Source: Bacillota bacterium
GTDB taxonomy: Bacteria > Bacillota > UBA4882 > UBA10575
NCBI GenBank assembly: GCA_012727425.1
Contig: JAAYHQ010000030.1
Location: 1-64,000, forward strand
DNA: 64,000 bases
Direction of reading: 5' to 3'
Numbering within the stretch: position 1 is the stretch's first letter; every line of letters starts with the position of its first letter. The notes beneath the pieces were generated by a model. It was not told where the DNA came from. It searched no databases and saw nothing but the letters and a program-made list of their open reading frames with translations. The translations under genes were made by a program, and so were the position numbers. Shown here one piece after another: positions 46,427-57,640 of this stretch.

Positions 46427-47446
46427 CTACGGTTCTGGCGCCGTCAAAAAGGAGCCCAGATCAAGCAGCACGGAATAGAGTTCCAACCCGGTGTCGCTTT
46501 GGCCGGTCTTTAAGCGGTAATCGGCGGTCAAGAGCCGCCGGTGCGCCCGGCGCAGTTGGGTAAAGGTCAAACGGGCAGCTCTGTTCCTTATTTTCTCTGC
46601 AACGTAGGGATGGCAGCCCAACTCCTTTTGGATCTCCTGCTCCCGTCCCGTCTGCAGCAAAAACCAGCCCAGAAACAGCCGGCGTACCTCATTCCCCAAA
46701 AGGGCCAGAATTTTCAGCTCCGGTTCGCCGGCGGCCAATAACCGGTGGAGGAGGCTTAACGCCACTCCGGTCTTCCCTTCCAGCGCCCCGTCGATCATGG
46801 CGAAGATATTCGTCTCCACCGCTTCCCCCAGCAGCGTACGCCATTCCTCCGCCGACGCCGGTTTCGCCCCATCGCCGCAGTAGGTTTTGATCTTGACCAA
46901 TTCACTCTTTAAAGCCAACAACGAAGTGCCTTTGGCTTCCAGTAACAGATCGAGCTCCCGGGAAGAAAGCGCAAGGCCTAATGCTTTTGCTTCCTGGCGG
47001 AGCCAGTTTTTGGCCTCGTAGTTTTTTAAGGGTGGACAATACACCACTTCCACCAGGTCCTTTAACTGTTTGACCCCTTTTTTGCGCTGGTCGAGGCGGC
47101 GGGCGGTTAAGACCAGATAAACTTCGGGCGGCAACTGGGGGAGCGCCGCCAGGAGGGTTTCTTCTTGGGCCGCTTTCATCTCTTCCAATCCTTTGAGGAC
47201 CAAAAGACGCTTGGCACTAAAGAAGGGAGCGGTCGCCAGCTCCGTCGCGAGCAGTGGGGCTTCCACTTCTTTGAGCTCCATCACCACAACATTAAAATCC
47301 TCTTCCGCATTGGGAAAAAGCAACTGTTTGATCCGGTTAATTCCGGTGACGACCCAATATTCTTCTTCGCCCAGAAACAAAACAGGCCGGGTCAGACGGG
47401 CCCTCCCTTTTTGCTGTAGACTATAGAGAAAATCGACGGCTTTCAT
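46427..47446 (-). CDS. holA: DNA polymerase III delta subunit
   Basis: VLFLGEEEYWVVTGINRIKQLLFP...LLVLKGLEEMK; HolA C-terminal domain. Confidence 0.92.
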   Translation of the reverse strand: MKAVDFLYSLQQKGRARLTRPVLFLGEEEYWVVTGINRIKQLLFPNAEEDFNVVVMELKEVEAPLLATELATAPFFSAKRLLVLKGLEEMKAAQEETLLAALPQLPPEVYLVLTARRLDQRKKGVKQLKDLVEVVYCPPLKNYEAKNWLRQEAKALGLALSSRELDLLLEAKGTSLLALKSELVKIKTYCGDGAKPASAEEWRTLLGEAVETNIFAMIDGALEGKTGVALSLLHRLLAAGEPELKILALLGNEVRRLFLGWFLLQTGREQEIQKELGCHPYVAEKIRNRAARLTFTQLRRAHRRLLTADYRLKTGQSDTGLELYSVLLDLGSFLTAPEP

Positions 47447-49779
47447 CTTCCAACCTCACTTTGCACCTGAATCTTTGCCGGACCGCCCCGGCGTCCCGGA
47501 CGGATCCGGAAGGTTAAGCGCCCCCTCTGGTCGGTCCGGTAAACGGCGACCCCGGTATCCGCCAACCGGGAGAGAACACCCGTCCCCGGGTGGCCAAAGG
47601 GGTTATCCGCACCGACACTGATCACGGCCAGCTCCGGCCGGACCTTTTCCAGCCACGCCCGGCTGGTCCCGGTCTCGCTACCGTGGTGGCCCACCTTCAA
47701 CAGATTGGCCCGCAGGCCGTCCCCATATACCGCCACCAGCCGCCCTTCGCCCAGGGCTTCCACATCTCCCGTCAGGAGAACCCGGACCCCATGCCAGTCC
47801 AACAGCAAAACCAGGGAATTGTTGTTCAGATCGGTTCCCGGCCAAGGGGTGGCCGGGGGGTGGAGGACCAACCCTTTCAGCTCCCCCACTTGCCACATCG
47901 TCCCTTCCACGCCTTGCCGCAGCGGGATTCCCCGTTCCAACACAAGGGTGAGAAACCTTTCGTAGAGCCGGGTCGTATGGGCGTAACCGCTCTCCAGGAT
48001 CTGACCCACTTCGATCCGCCCGTCTTCCAAGAGGCGCACCACCCCGCCTAAATGGTCTTCATGGGCGTGAGTCACCATGATCATATCGAGGGTCCGGATC
48101 CCCCGGGCTTGCAGGTAGGGCCGGATCGCCCTTGTATAAGCAGCCGGTTCGCCGCCATCCACCAAAAGATGATGGTCCCCCGGGACGGAGATTAAAAGCG
48201 CATCCCCCTGCCCGACATCGAAGAAGACCAGTTCGAGACAGGGCGCCAGCTCCTGGACCAAATAATAGCCGGTCGCCGCCAAGGCCAACAAGACCAGAGT
48301 CAACAGGAGGTAGAATAGAGGCAGCCTTCTTTTTTTGGTCACCGGGTTAACCGTCAAACCCCATGTCAGCAAAAAAATCACCCCATAACAAGCCGCCACT
48401 GTTAACCAAGGCCAAGGGGGAAAACGAAGATACCCCGGCCATGACGCCAGCCAAACCGCAAGCCGCCAAAAACCTTCGATCAGGACCGCATTGCCGGCGT
48501 TTAAAAGGCGGGCCAACGGTAAACAAACCACGCCGCTTAGCGCCGCCACCAAACCCAATTGCACCACCAAGCCGGCCAAAGGCACCAGAAGTAAATTAGC
48601 CAGCGGCGCCACCAGGGAAAAACCGCCGTAAACCTTAGCCACCAACGGCGCAACCATGATCTGGGCCGCCAAGGAAAGAAAAAAAGGGCGGCCTTTCGCC
48701 AACCTGGAATCAGCAGCCCACGACTGTTCCCACCGGGGGTAAACTACCAACAAGCCAACACAAGCCGCAAACGAAAACCAAAACCCAAAGGCAAAAACCT
48801 CCAGGGGGCGCAGGAGCAAGATGAGCACGGCCGCGACCGCAAGGTGCAGCGGCCGGTACGTGCGCCGTCGCGATAGATCACCGTATAAAGCCAGCAGACC
48901 CATGATCCCCGCGCGTAAAGCCGGGGCCCCGCCCCCCGCCATCAAGAGAAAAAGGGCTACGGCCGGTACCGCCAGGAGGCCCAGGACCCGGTCGGGCAGA
49001 CGGAGAAGTTTGCCCAAGCCCCAAAACAAACCAAGCCAAAACGTAAGATGGAGCCCACTAACGGAAAGAAGGTGGGCAACACCGACCCGTTCAAAGGTCA
49101 GCGTCGACAATCCCGGTTCCCGCCGCCCCAGAAGCATCCCGTGGAGGATGGTCGCCGCCGGTGGTGGCAAGGTCGCCTCCCCGACCGCAATTAACCTGCG
49201 CTGTCCGGCGTTAACCCAGCGGCCCACCGCCGAAACCCGGCCGTGGCCGTACGCCACCGGCTGCCCTCGGACCAGCAAACCGCCGGCAATCCGCTCCCGG
49301 GCCCAAATGGACCCGGCACGCGGCTCATCCCCAAACAGTCGTCCCCGCAACAGTAAACGTTGCCCGTATTGGTAGGTCCCCGCGGCCGGCAGGAACACTT
49401 CTACTTTCGGCCGGACGGTTAAATCCACTCCCTGCAGGGTTTCAACACGAAAAACAAACCGCGCACCGTCCCGCCACGGGGCCGGGGTCTCAAGCACTGT
49501 CCCGGCCACTTCAACCAGCTGCCCTTGGTGGTCGCCAAACACCGCCCGGTGGCGAAGGTGGAGCCGGGCTTCGGCCCCGCCCAAGACCACTCCAATCAGT
49601 AAACATAAGAGCAGTCCGCTCCCTTTCCGCCGCCCCAGTCGGCACCCGGCCAGGAACAGAACCAGACCGAAAAGAAAGAGGAAAAGGACGGCCGTCCGCC
49701 CCTGCCCGCCGTACCACCCGGCAATGATCCCGCCCCCCAGAAAAAAGGGGGCCCAGAGGAGAAGGGGACGGGCCGTCAT
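47443..49779 (-). CDS. comEC: DNA internalization competence protein ComEC/Rec2
   Basis: HLLSVSGLHLTFWLGLFW competence domain plus metallo-beta-lactamase motif MVTHAHEDHLGGV. Confidence 0.95.
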   Translation of the reverse strand: MTARPLLLWAPFFLGGGIIAGWYGGQGRTAVLFLFLFGLVLFLAGCRLGRRKGSGLLLCLLIGVVLGGAEARLHLRHRAVFGDHQGQLVEVAGTVLETPAPWRDGARFVFRVETLQGVDLTVRPKVEVFLPAAGTYQYGQRLLLRGRLFGDEPRAGSIWARERIAGGLLVRGQPVAYGHGRVSAVGRWVNAGQRRLIAVGEATLPPPAATILHGMLLGRREPGLSTLTFERVGVAHLLSVSGLHLTFWLGLFWGLGKLLRLPDRVLGLLAVPAVALFLLMAGGGAPALRAGIMGLLALYGDLSRRRTYRPLHLAVAAVLILLLRPLEVFAFGFWFSFAACVGLLVVYPRWEQSWAADSRLAKGRPFFLSLAAQIMVAPLVAKVYGGFSLVAPLANLLLVPLAGLVVQLGLVAALSGVVCLPLARLLNAGNAVLIEGFWRLAVWLASWPGYLRFPPWPWLTVAACYGVIFLLTWGLTVNPVTKKRRLPLFYLLLTLVLLALAATGYYLVQELAPCLELVFFDVGQGDALLISVPGDHHLLVDGGEPAAYTRAIRPYLQARGIRTLDMIMVTHAHEDHLGGVVRLLEDGRIEVGQILESGYAHTTRLYERFLTLVLERGIPLRQGVEGTMWQVGELKGLVLHPPATPWPGTDLNNNSLVLLLDWHGVRVLLTGDVEALGEGRLVAVYGDGLRANLLKVGHHGSETGTSRAWLEKVRPELAVISVGADNPFGHPGTGVLSRLADTGVAVYRTDQRGRLTFRIRPGRRGGPAKIQVQSEVGR

Positions 49780-50291
49780 TCTTTAATCTCGAGGTAAGGC
49801 CGGATTTTGGCCAGCGTTTTTTCGCCGATTCCCTTCACGGCCAGCAGGTCATCGACGATCCGAAACTTGCCCACCGTCTCCCGGTATTCAATGATCCGGG
49901 CGGCCAGCACCGGCCCGATCCCCGGTAAAGCCTGCAGTTCTTCACTGCTTGCCGTATTTGGGTCAAGCGGGAAGATAACTTTTTCGCCAGCGGCCGTCCC
50001 GCCCCCGGGGGCCGACGGTGCCTTTTCGGCAGCCGGTTCCTCCGCCGTCCCTGCCTCCGGTCCGGTCTCCTCCGGCGGTAACATGGCCACGGCCCGCCGG
50101 GGCTCCTGTCCAGACCACTCCCCGGACGCGGCGGGCCAGGCGACGTCCACCGGCGCCACCAAATGCACCTCCAGATCCCCGCGGTTAAGCGCCTGGAAGC
50201 CCAAGCGGCCCGCACCAAGGAAAACCGCGGCCACCAGCAGGAGAAGAACTTTCCTTTGTTGTTTTGAAAGTTCGTTCCGCATCCTTTTCAC
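49776..50291 (-). CDS. comEA: ComEA helix-hairpin-helix DNA-binding protein
   Basis: LDPNTASSEELQALPGIGPVLAARIIEYRETVGKFRIVDDLLAVKGIGEKTLAKIRPYL. Confidence 0.93.
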   Translation of the reverse strand: MKRMRNELSKQQRKVLLLLVAAVFLGAGRLGFQALNRGDLEVHLVAPVDVAWPAASGEWSGQEPRRAVAMLPPEETGPEAGTAEEPAAEKAPSAPGGGTAAGEKVIFPLDPNTASSEELQALPGIGPVLAARIIEYRETVGKFRIVDDLLAVKGIGEKTLAKIRPYLEIKE

Positions 50292-50344
50292 CTCGCGTCA
50301 CCCATTGGTCCTGAGCGTCGTCAAGGTTACGGGATCGGCCACTA

Positions 50345-52090
50345 TTATGTCCTGCTTTTTTCCGAACGAAGGGTCGCCGCCAACTGTAACATCTCGCGGG
50401 CATGCTCACGGGTGGTTGCGGTGACCTCCGCTCCCCCAAGCATCCGGGCAAGTTCCTCCACCCGTTCCTCTTGATCTAAAGCTCGGACCTCTATTGTTGT
50501 CCGCCCCGCCTGCGTTTTTTTCTCAATGTAATAATGGTGATGGGCCAAACTGGCAATCTGGGGCAGATGTGTAACACAGATCACCTGGTGGGTACAGCCC
50601 AAAAGTAAAAGTTTCTCCGCCACCGCCTGCGCCGTCCGCCCACCGATCCCGGTGTCAATTTCGTCAAAAACCATCGCCGGAATCTGGTCGGCTTCAGCCA
50701 GGATCACCTTCAACACCAACATCAAACGGGAAAGCTCGCCGCCGGAAGCGATCTTCGCCAGCGGGCGCAGGCCTTCACCGGGGTTCGGCGCCACCATAAA
50801 CTCCACCTGGTCAACCCCGTCTTTCCCCACCGCCACTTGCTCACCATCAAGTTTGAGCCCATTCCGGAGATCGGGCGTCCGGTTCAACGCCACCCGAAAG
50901 ATGGTTTTCCCCATATTCACCTCATGCAACTGTTGCATCACGGCCGTCTCCAAGCGGTCCGCCGTCTCCCGCCGTAAGGCCGAAAGGGTCTGTGCCGCCC
51001 GGCCCAATTCCGTTTCCACGGCCGCCAACTGCCGCGCCAGTTCCTGCTGGCGTTCCGTCCGGTCGCTGAGGGACGCCAGTTCCCGTCGTAACTTCGCCGC
51101 GTAATCCAGAATTGCCGGGATGCTTTGGCCGTACTTCCTTTTCAACTTGGCGATCTCATCCAGCCGTTCTTCCACTTGGTTCAGGCGTTCCGGGTCAAAA
51201 GTGATCTGGTCGCGATAAGCACGGATCTCCCGCGCCACTTCCTCCACCTCGCAAGTAATCCGGGTGGTCGTTTCGACCCACGGTCTTAATTGGGGGTCGA
51301 TCTCCGCTGCTTTGGTCAGAGCTTCAACCCCGGCGCCCAATTGGTCCAGAATGGCACCGCCGTCGTCCATCCCGTAAAACCGGTGATAAGCCTCGGAAAC
51401 ACAGGCATAAAGCCGTTCCGCACCGGCCAGGAGATCCCGTTCCCGGCTTAATTCTTCCTCTTCGTCCGGTTGTAACTGGGCGGCTTCGATCTCCTGCAGT
51501 TGAAAACTGAACAACTCCACCCGCCGCTTTTCTTCGGCTTCGTCCATCTCCAGACTGGCCAGCTCCTTCTTAATCTCTTGCCATCTGGAGTATAACTCCG
51601 CCACCCGCGCCGCTTCCTCCTTTAAACGCTCACCGCCGAAGCGGTCCAGGATCTCCCGCTGGGAGACGGCGGAGAAGAGGGACTGGTGTTCATGTTGACC
51701 ATGGATATCCATAAGCAAACGACCGACCTCATTAAGGGTGAGGACGGTCACCGTCTGTCCATTCATCCGGCAACGGCTCCGGCCGGACTTTTTGATTTCC
51801 CGGCTGATCACCAAGAGACGGTCGTCACCCACCGGGATTCCCCAGTCGGCAAGGAGGTGATCGAGCTCCGGACGCTCCGTCAGTTCAAAGACCCCTTCAA
51901 TCCTGGCCGTTTCGGCGCCGGCCCGGATCTGTTCCCAAGAAGAACGTCCCCCCAAAAGCAAGCTGACCGTATCAATGATGATCGATTTTCCGGCGCCCGT
52001 TTCCCCGGTTAAAATATTAAACCCCGGTCCAAACTCTAAGTGCAACTGATCAATCAGGGCAAAGTTCTCGATCATCAGCTCGCGCAGCAT
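50345..52090 (-). CDS. recN: DNA repair protein RecN
   Basis: MLRELMIENFALIDQLHLEFGPGFNILTGETGAGKSIIIDTVSLLLGGR. Confidence 0.97.
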   Translation of the reverse strand: MLRELMIENFALIDQLHLEFGPGFNILTGETGAGKSIIIDTVSLLLGGRSSWEQIRAGAETARIEGVFELTERPELDHLLADWGIPVGDDRLLVISREIKKSGRSRCRMNGQTVTVLTLNEVGRLLMDIHGQHEHQSLFSAVSQREILDRFGGERLKEEAARVAELYSRWQEIKKELASLEMDEAEEKRRVELFSFQLQEIEAAQLQPDEEEELSRERDLLAGAERLYACVSEAYHRFYGMDDGGAILDQLGAGVEALTKAAEIDPQLRPWVETTTRITCEVEEVAREIRAYRDQITFDPERLNQVEERLDEIAKLKRKYGQSIPAILDYAAKLRRELASLSDRTERQQELARQLAAVETELGRAAQTLSALRRETADRLETAVMQQLHEVNMGKTIFRVALNRTPDLRNGLKLDGEQVAVGKDGVDQVEFMVAPNPGEGLRPLAKIASGGELSRLMLVLKVILAEADQIPAMVFDEIDTGIGGRTAQAVAEKLLLLGCTHQVICVTHLPQIASLAHHHYYIEKKTQAGRTTIEVRALDQEERVEELARMLGGAEVTATTREHAREMLQLAATLRSEKSRT

Positions 52091-52094
52091 CCTC

Positions 52095-52547
52095 TTACCT
52101 CCTCAGCTTGTACAACCGCTCCAGCACCTGCTCAACTTGCTGTTTTCTCCGGACAATCACCAAGATGGAGTCGTCCCCGGCAATGGTGCCGACGATTTCT
52201 TTCCAATCCAAATCATCCAAGGCCGCCGCCACGCCATGGGCGGCCCCGCTGGTTGTTTTGATGATGATTAAGTTTTCGGTATGGTCAATACTGGTCACCG
52301 CACCTTCAAACATCCGTTCCGCGCGCTTTAAAAGATCGGGGAAGCTGCGGTCCAAAGGTAATGAATAACGATAACCACCACTGGGCGTTGGTACTTTGAT
52401 GAGACCCAGTTCTTTAATGTCCCGCGACAGGGTGGCCTGGGTCACTTCGATCCCCTCCGCACGCAGTGCCGCCCCTAGCGCTTCCTGGGTTTCAATGGGT
52501 TTTTCTTTGATGATCGACAGGATTAAACTGTGGCGACGGGCTTTCAT
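52095..52547 (-). CDS. argR: Arginine repressor
   Basis: KARRHSLILSIIKEKPIETQEALGAALRAEGIEVTQATLSRDIKELGLIKVP. Confidence 0.95.
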   Translation of the reverse strand: MKARRHSLILSIIKEKPIETQEALGAALRAEGIEVTQATLSRDIKELGLIKVPTPSGGYRYSLPLDRSFPDLLKRAERMFEGAVTSIDHTENLIIIKTTSGAAHGVAAALDDLDWKEIVGTIAGDDSILVIVRRKQQVEQVLERLYKLRR

Positions 52548-52595
52548 GATGCACCCTCCCTTTGCGGCTGTTTGCACTTCCCGGCGCAAAAGCCC

Positions 52596-53453
52596 TTACA
52601 ATCTTCCTTCTTTGACCTTCTCGCGCAAAATATGATAAAAGCTTTTTTCCTTAAACCGGATAAACCTGGTCCGGTACGGTGCCGTGTAGATTTTAATCTC
52701 ATCTTCGGCCGCTAAAGTCAGGCTCTCCTGACCATCGGCGGTCAACATCACTTCACGGGGGGGAACCGTAAATTTAACCTCAAGCACCGAATTACTCCCC
52801 ACCACCAAAGGCCGGTTAAAGAGCGAGTGGGCGCAGATTGGTGTCAACACCAGCGCCGATAATTGGGGTGAGACAATCGGTCCCCCCGCCGATAGAGAAT
52901 AGGCCGTTGATCCGGTCGGCGTGGCAATGATTAACCCATCCGCCGCCAACATGCCGGTAAAAAACCCATCTATGAACAGTTCGAGCCGGACCAACCGGGA
53001 AACGAGGCCTTTACTGATCACAATATCATTCAACCCCACCAAGCAGGCACGCTGCCGGCCGCCACTGGTCACCTCGGCGTTGACCATAATCCGGTTTTCC
53101 AAGAAAAAGTCGCCGTTCTTCAGTTTTTCCACGGCACCGGCCACATCTTTATCTTCCACTTCGGTCAAAAACCCCAAATGACCCAGGTTAATGCCGAAGA
53201 TCGGCACTTCCCAGGGGTAAAGGCGGCGGGCCACTGACAAAAGCGCGCCATCTCCGCCCAGAACCACCCCATAGTCCAACTGGGCCGGCAAATCCTCTTT
53301 CCGGCAACCCAGCTCAGTTGCGTCAAGACGTGTGGCGCTTTCTTCCTCCATCACCACTTGAAAGCCGGCCGTTTTGAGGAGGCCGATTAGTTCACGGGCC
53401 ACTCGCACCGCTTCCAGTTTTTCTAAAAGCGGGAATACGCCGATTTTTTTCAT
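52596..53453 (-). CDS. nadK: NAD kinase
   Basis: VVLGGDGALLSVARR, GINLGHLGFLTEVE, ATPTGSTAYSLSAGGPIVSPQL. Confidence 0.96.
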   Translation of the reverse strand: MKKIGVFPLLEKLEAVRVARELIGLLKTAGFQVVMEEESATRLDATELGCRKEDLPAQLDYGVVLGGDGALLSVARRLYPWEVPIFGINLGHLGFLTEVEDKDVAGAVEKLKNGDFFLENRIMVNAEVTSGGRQRACLVGLNDIVISKGLVSRLVRLELFIDGFFTGMLAADGLIIATPTGSTAYSLSAGGPIVSPQLSALVLTPICAHSLFNRPLVVGSNSVLEVKFTVPPREVMLTADGQESLTLAAEDEIKIYTAPYRTRFIRFKEKSFYHILREKVKEGRL

Positions 53454-53613
53454 AATTACACCTCGTCCTCTCCAATCCCTTATATTTATTCATTAGATCT
53501 CAGGGAAATCCTGCATGAAGATGAGCAAAGGGTCATAGTTTTATAGCATTGGCCCTCCCATGGGCCGGCGCAGAAAAGCCCTCCAAACCGGCTTGTTAAA
53601 GGAAGGTCAGAAG

Positions 53614-55002
53614 ATGAAAGCGAAGCTCCAACCCTATTTCCGAAAATATGTAATCCTTACTTGCTCCAGTCTACTGCTGCGGGTCTACGGCGGCGTCTAC
53701 CGCCTTTTTCTCCTCCGCCGTTTCGGTGCCGAACCCTTCGGTCTCCTGGGCATGATCTTCCCCTTCTACCGTCTGCTGAGCCTCTTGGCGACGCTGGGCT
53801 TACCCACCGCCTTTGCCCGTTTGGTCGCCATCGAAAACGCAAAAAAAAACGCCGCTTGGATCGGGGAGGCCAAAAGTAAAGTCTTCACCCTTGTAGCCGC
53901 CACCGCCGTGATCGTCTCCGGCCTCCTTTTCCTCGGCGCCACGCCGCTGGGAACTTTCCTCTACCATGACCTCCGGACCGGTCCGCTCCTGAAGTATTAT
54001 GCGTGCGCCCTCAACCTGCATTGTCTTTGCCTGGTGTACCGGGGGTATTTTCACGGTCTCGACCACATTGCCCCCCTGACCTTTGCCGATCTCATCGAGA
54101 CCCTTGGCGAAACCGTTTATATTCTCCTTTTTCTGTACGATGGTGCCTGCCCGCCGGTAAACGGGGAAGTGGCCGGACGGGTCCTGGCCAAAGGATATCT
54201 GCTGGGGGAAGCAACCTGTCTCGGCGCCCTCTTTCTCTATGACCGTTTTCGCGTCCGTCCCCAGTTGGCCGGTGCGGTAACCCGGCCCGCCTCCGGGCGG
54301 AAGCTCCTCCCTTTGCTCCTTTCTTCTTTCCCCTTAATGGCGCAGCAGTTGGTTCTGTCCCTGGCGCGCATCGCCGACAGCATCCTCCTCCCCAGATTAT
54401 TAGCGAAAGGCGGACTCTCTGCCAACCAAATTGCCCATCTACTCGGCGTCTACTGGGAAATGGCCACCCCGCTCCTGTTTTTTCCGTTGATCCTATTTTC
54501 CCCGGTTTCCACTTTAATTCTTCCCGCCACCGCCCGCGCCGTCGCCCAAAATAAGCTTCCCGCCTATTTGCGGAAGCTCCGCTGGCTGCTCGGGGGCGCG
54601 TTCCTTTATGCCCTGGGCGTGTGTTTCCTCCTTCTCAAGTTCGGACCGCTGCTCGCCCGGTTACTCTATGGCACCACCGCCGCCACTCGTTATCTCCCGT
54701 TTCTCCTCCCCGCCCTGCCGTTTCTGCTCCTGAACAGTCTGTTGACCCCGGTGGCGGAAGGCCTTGGCAAGCAGCTTTTTTTACTCCGGGCCACCCTGGT
54801 CCTGCTCTGTGTAAAGACCGGCGTCACCGCCGCCTTTGTGCCGCTTCCCGCTTTCGGGCTGGCGGGCGCCGCCTGGGGGCTGACCACCAGCCAAGTGCTA
54901 CTCTTTTGTTTGTTGTGGAAGGAAATCTTTTTAACTGTCATTCCCAACCCCAAGTGGTTCCTTTTATTCAAAACCTCCCTTTTTCACCTGCCCAAAACCT
55001 AA
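53614..55002 (+). CDS. SpoVB/MurJ-type polysaccharide flippase
   Basis: MATE/MOP-like multi-TM: SSLLLRVYGGVYRLFLLRRFGAEPFGLLGMIFPFYRLLSLLATLGLPTAFARLVA. Confidence 0.8.
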   Translation: MKAKLQPYFRKYVILTCSSLLLRVYGGVYRLFLLRRFGAEPFGLLGMIFPFYRLLSLLATLGLPTAFARLVAIENAKKNAAWIGEAKSKVFTLVAATAVIVSGLLFLGATPLGTFLYHDLRTGPLLKYYACALNLHCLCLVYRGYFHGLDHIAPLTFADLIETLGETVYILLFLYDGACPPVNGEVAGRVLAKGYLLGEATCLGALFLYDRFRVRPQLAGAVTRPASGRKLLPLLLSSFPLMAQQLVLSLARIADSILLPRLLAKGGLSANQIAHLLGVYWEMATPLLFFPLILFSPVSTLILPATARAVAQNKLPAYLRKLRWLLGGAFLYALGVCFLLLKFGPLLARLLYGTTAATRYLPFLLPALPFLLLNSLLTPVAEGLGKQLFLLRATLVLLCVKTGVTAAFVPLPAFGLAGAAWGLTTSQVLLFCLLWKEIFLTVIPNPKWFLLFKTSLFHLPKT

Positions 55003-55087
55003 AAAAAAACCGCTGCGGGCAGCAACGGTCTTTTTACGCCACTACGCAACGGTACAGGGGCAACAGACGACAATTTCTTTCGATCCT

Positions 55088-55813
55088 TTAGAGGATCTTA
55101 CTTAAAAAAAGTTTGGTCCGTTCATGTTGCGGGGAATTAAAGAGTTGATCCGGGGTGTTTTCTTCGATGATCAACCCCTCATCCATAAACAACACCCGGT
55201 CGGCAACCTCACGGGCAAAACCCATTTCATGGGTGACCACGACCATAGTCAGCCCTTCCTTGGCCAACTCCTTCATCACATCCAGGACTTCCTTGATCAT
55301 CTCCGGATCCAGGGCGGAAGTCGGTTCGTCAAAAAGCATCACTTTTGGTTGCATCGCCAACGCCCGGGCGATCGCCACCCGCTGCTGTTGTCCACCGGAG
55401 AGGGTATCGGGATAAGCCAGTGCTTTCTCCTGCAAACCGACTTTCCGTAACAGATCGTAAGCCCTGGCTTCGGCTTCCTCCCGTGAACATTTTCGCACTT
55501 TAAGCGGGGCCAGGCAGATGTTTTCTACCACATTCATGTGGGGAAACAGGTTGAAGCGTTGAAAGACCATCCCCATTTCGGCGCGGATTTGGTTGATATC
55601 AACCTTCTTCAGATCCGTAATTTCGACCCCGTCAAAATAGATCTGGCCCCCGTCGGGGATCTCCAACAGATTGAGGCAGCGCAAAAAGGTGCTTTTCCCC
55701 GAACCGCTCGGCCCAATCACACAGACGACCTCACCCTCCCGGACCTCGTTGGTAATGCCGTTTAAAACCCGTAGGGTGCCAAAGCGTTTTTGTAAGTCGA
55801 CTACTTTAATCAT
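55088..55813 (-). CDS. Polar amino acid ABC transporter ATP-binding protein
   Basis: [59 protein letters not shown]. Confidence 0.96.
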   Translation of the reverse strand: MIKVVDLQKRFGTLRVLNGITNEVREGEVVCVIGPSGSGKSTFLRCLNLLEIPDGGQIYFDGVEITDLKKVDINQIRAEMGMVFQRFNLFPHMNVVENICLAPLKVRKCSREEAEARAYDLLRKVGLQEKALAYPDTLSGGQQQRVAIARALAMQPKVMLFDEPTSALDPEMIKEVLDVMKELAKEGLTMVVVTHEMGFAREVADRVLFMDEGLIIEENTPDQLFNSPQHERTKLFLSKIL

Positions 55814-56468
55814 TTTGCTTGAGCCACCTCTCCGCGTAATTAACCAGTTGGGTAATGGGAAGCGTCATGCATAAGAAGAGTAAGGCCACCGCAGTCCAGA
55901 TTTCAAAAGCCCGGAAGGTTCGGCCCGCGATCATCGAGCCTTTCCGCACCAACTCCTCCAACGCAATCACGGAAACAATCGAGGAATCCTTGAGCAGGGC
56001 AATGAATTCGTTCCCCAACGGCGGAATGATCCGTTTAAAGGTCTGCGGGATCAGCACATACCGCATGGCTTGGGAGTAGGTCATCCCCAAGGAGCGGGCC
56101 GCTTCCAATTGCCCGCGGTCAATTGACTGGATCCCGGCCCGTACGATCTCGGCCACATATGCACCGCTGTTGACCGACAGGGTGATAATCGCCGCCATCC
56201 GCGGCGGGATCGTCCCAAAATAGGCGGGCAGCCCGAAATAAACCAGATAGAGCTGGACCAGCATGGGCGTTCCCCGGATAAAGGTAACATAAATCGAGCT
56301 TAACGTATAAAGCAGTTTATTCTTGGAAACCCGGCCAATTCCAACAAAGGTTCCGATCAGAATCCCCATCCCCACCGCAATACAGGTCAACTGAATGGTT
56401 AAAGCCGCCCCCTGCAGCAGAACGGGCAAGAAGCGGACCACCACACTTAAGTCCCATTTATAACCCAT
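55806..56468 (-). CDS. Polar amino acid ABC transporter permease
   Basis: HisM/GlnP family: [64 protein letters not shown]-like. Confidence 0.95.
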   Translation of the reverse strand: MGYKWDLSVVVRFLPVLLQGAALTIQLTCIAVGMGILIGTFVGIGRVSKNKLLYTLSSIYVTFIRGTPMLVQLYLVYFGLPAYFGTIPPRMAAIITLSVNSGAYVAEIVRAGIQSIDRGQLEAARSLGMTYSQAMRYVLIPQTFKRIIPPLGNEFIALLKDSSIVSVIALEELVRKGSMIAGRTFRAFEIWTAVALLFLCMTLPITQLVNYAERWLKQND

Positions 56469-56604
56469 TACTTCCTCTCCTTCGTTTGCACTTTCCTCCA
56501 CCTTTGCCCCCATAAAACCTTGCACGTTGGACAATCCACAGGGCGCCTCTGATCCGACAAGCTCCTGGGAAATTTGTCAAAAATCCCCTTCATCCCCTCT
56601 GAGA

Positions 56605-56642
56605 AGCGAAAAAGCAGCCGTCGGCTGCCTTTTCGCCTTTTT
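56605..56642 (-). terminator. Intercistronic hairpin/attenuating terminator between SBP and permease
   Basis: GGCGAAAAGGCAGCC-GAC-GGCTGCTTTTTCGC on the minus strand. Confidence 0.7.
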
Positions 56643-56654
56643 CATAATTATTCA

Positions 56655-57449
56655 CTATTCACCAAAGTATTTCCGGTAAATCTCGTCGTAGGTTCCGTTA
56701 GCCTTAAGAGTGGCTAAAGCCTGATTGATCTGGGCCAGCAGTTCGGTGTCGCTCTTCCGGAGGGCCAAGCCATATTCTTCAGTCGTAAAGGCTTCCCCCA
56801 CAATCTGATACTGCCCGGGGTTGGCTTTCATCTGCGCCCCGGCCACCGGCAGATCCATGATCACCGCATCGGCGTTGCCGTTCCTCAATTCCAGGAACGG
56901 GTCGGTGGCATGGTTAAACCGTTTAATCGAGGCAAAGACAATCCCTTGTTCCATCATCTCCGTAGCGGTCAAGTCACCGGTGGAGTTGATCTGCACGGCC
57001 AGCCGTTTGCCAACCAAATCCTCCGGCCCTTTAATTCGGTCATCACCCGCGCGGGTGACAATAACCAGACCGGCATTGATGTACGGGTCGGAGAAGTTAA
57101 CCACTTCTTTCCGTTCGTCCGTAATCGTCATCCCGGAAGCAATCACATCGTAGTTCCCGCTGAGCAATCCGGGGATGATCCCATCCCAGGACACATTCTT
57201 AATCACAACTTCCATCCCCAGTTCCGCCCCGATCGCCCGCATCAGATCGAGGTCAAAACCGAGGAGTTCACCAGTTTCCTCGTCCAGATACTCAAAAGGA
57301 GGAAAAGCCGCGTCGCAACCTACCACCAGGACTCCACCACCGGTCTCGGTCGCGGTCTCCTTTTTGGGCCCAAAAACATAGATCCCAACCAAAGCAATCA
57401 CGACAACAAGACCAACAATTACGCCATACAAGATCGGTTTCTTCTTCAT
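56655..57449 (-). CDS. Polar amino acid ABC transporter substrate-binding protein
   Basis: VGCDAAFPPFEYLDEETGELLGFDLDLMRAIGAELGMEVVIKNVSWDGIIPGLLSGNYDVIASGMTIT. Confidence 0.95.
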   Translation of the reverse strand: MKKKPILYGVIVGLVVVIALVGIYVFGPKKETATETGGGVLVVGCDAAFPPFEYLDEETGELLGFDLDLMRAIGAELGMEVVIKNVSWDGIIPGLLSGNYDVIASGMTITDERKEVVNFSDPYINAGLVIVTRAGDDRIKGPEDLVGKRLAVQINSTGDLTATEMMEQGIVFASIKRFNHATDPFLELRNGNADAVIMDLPVAGAQMKANPGQYQIVGEAFTTEEYGLALRKSDTELLAQINQALATLKANGTYDEIYRKYFGE

Positions 57450-57591
57450 TAATTAAACCCCCACTCTTTTGGATATCACAGCAAACGTCCAATTTAATTT
57501 ATTAATAATTATAACCCATCACTTATATTTATGCAAGCCGTTTTGTCATCGCGCGTCGTTTGCCGCAAAGTTTAACTTCCTGGCAACCGAA

Positions 57592-57620
57592 TAAAAAAAC
57601 GGATGAAACCATCCGTTTTT
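57592..57620 (-). terminator. Terminator of the ricT operon
   Basis: AAAAACGGATG-GTTT-CATCCGTTTTTTT (minus). Confidence 0.85.
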
Positions 57621-57640
57621 CTTTCGCCATCATGACGGCC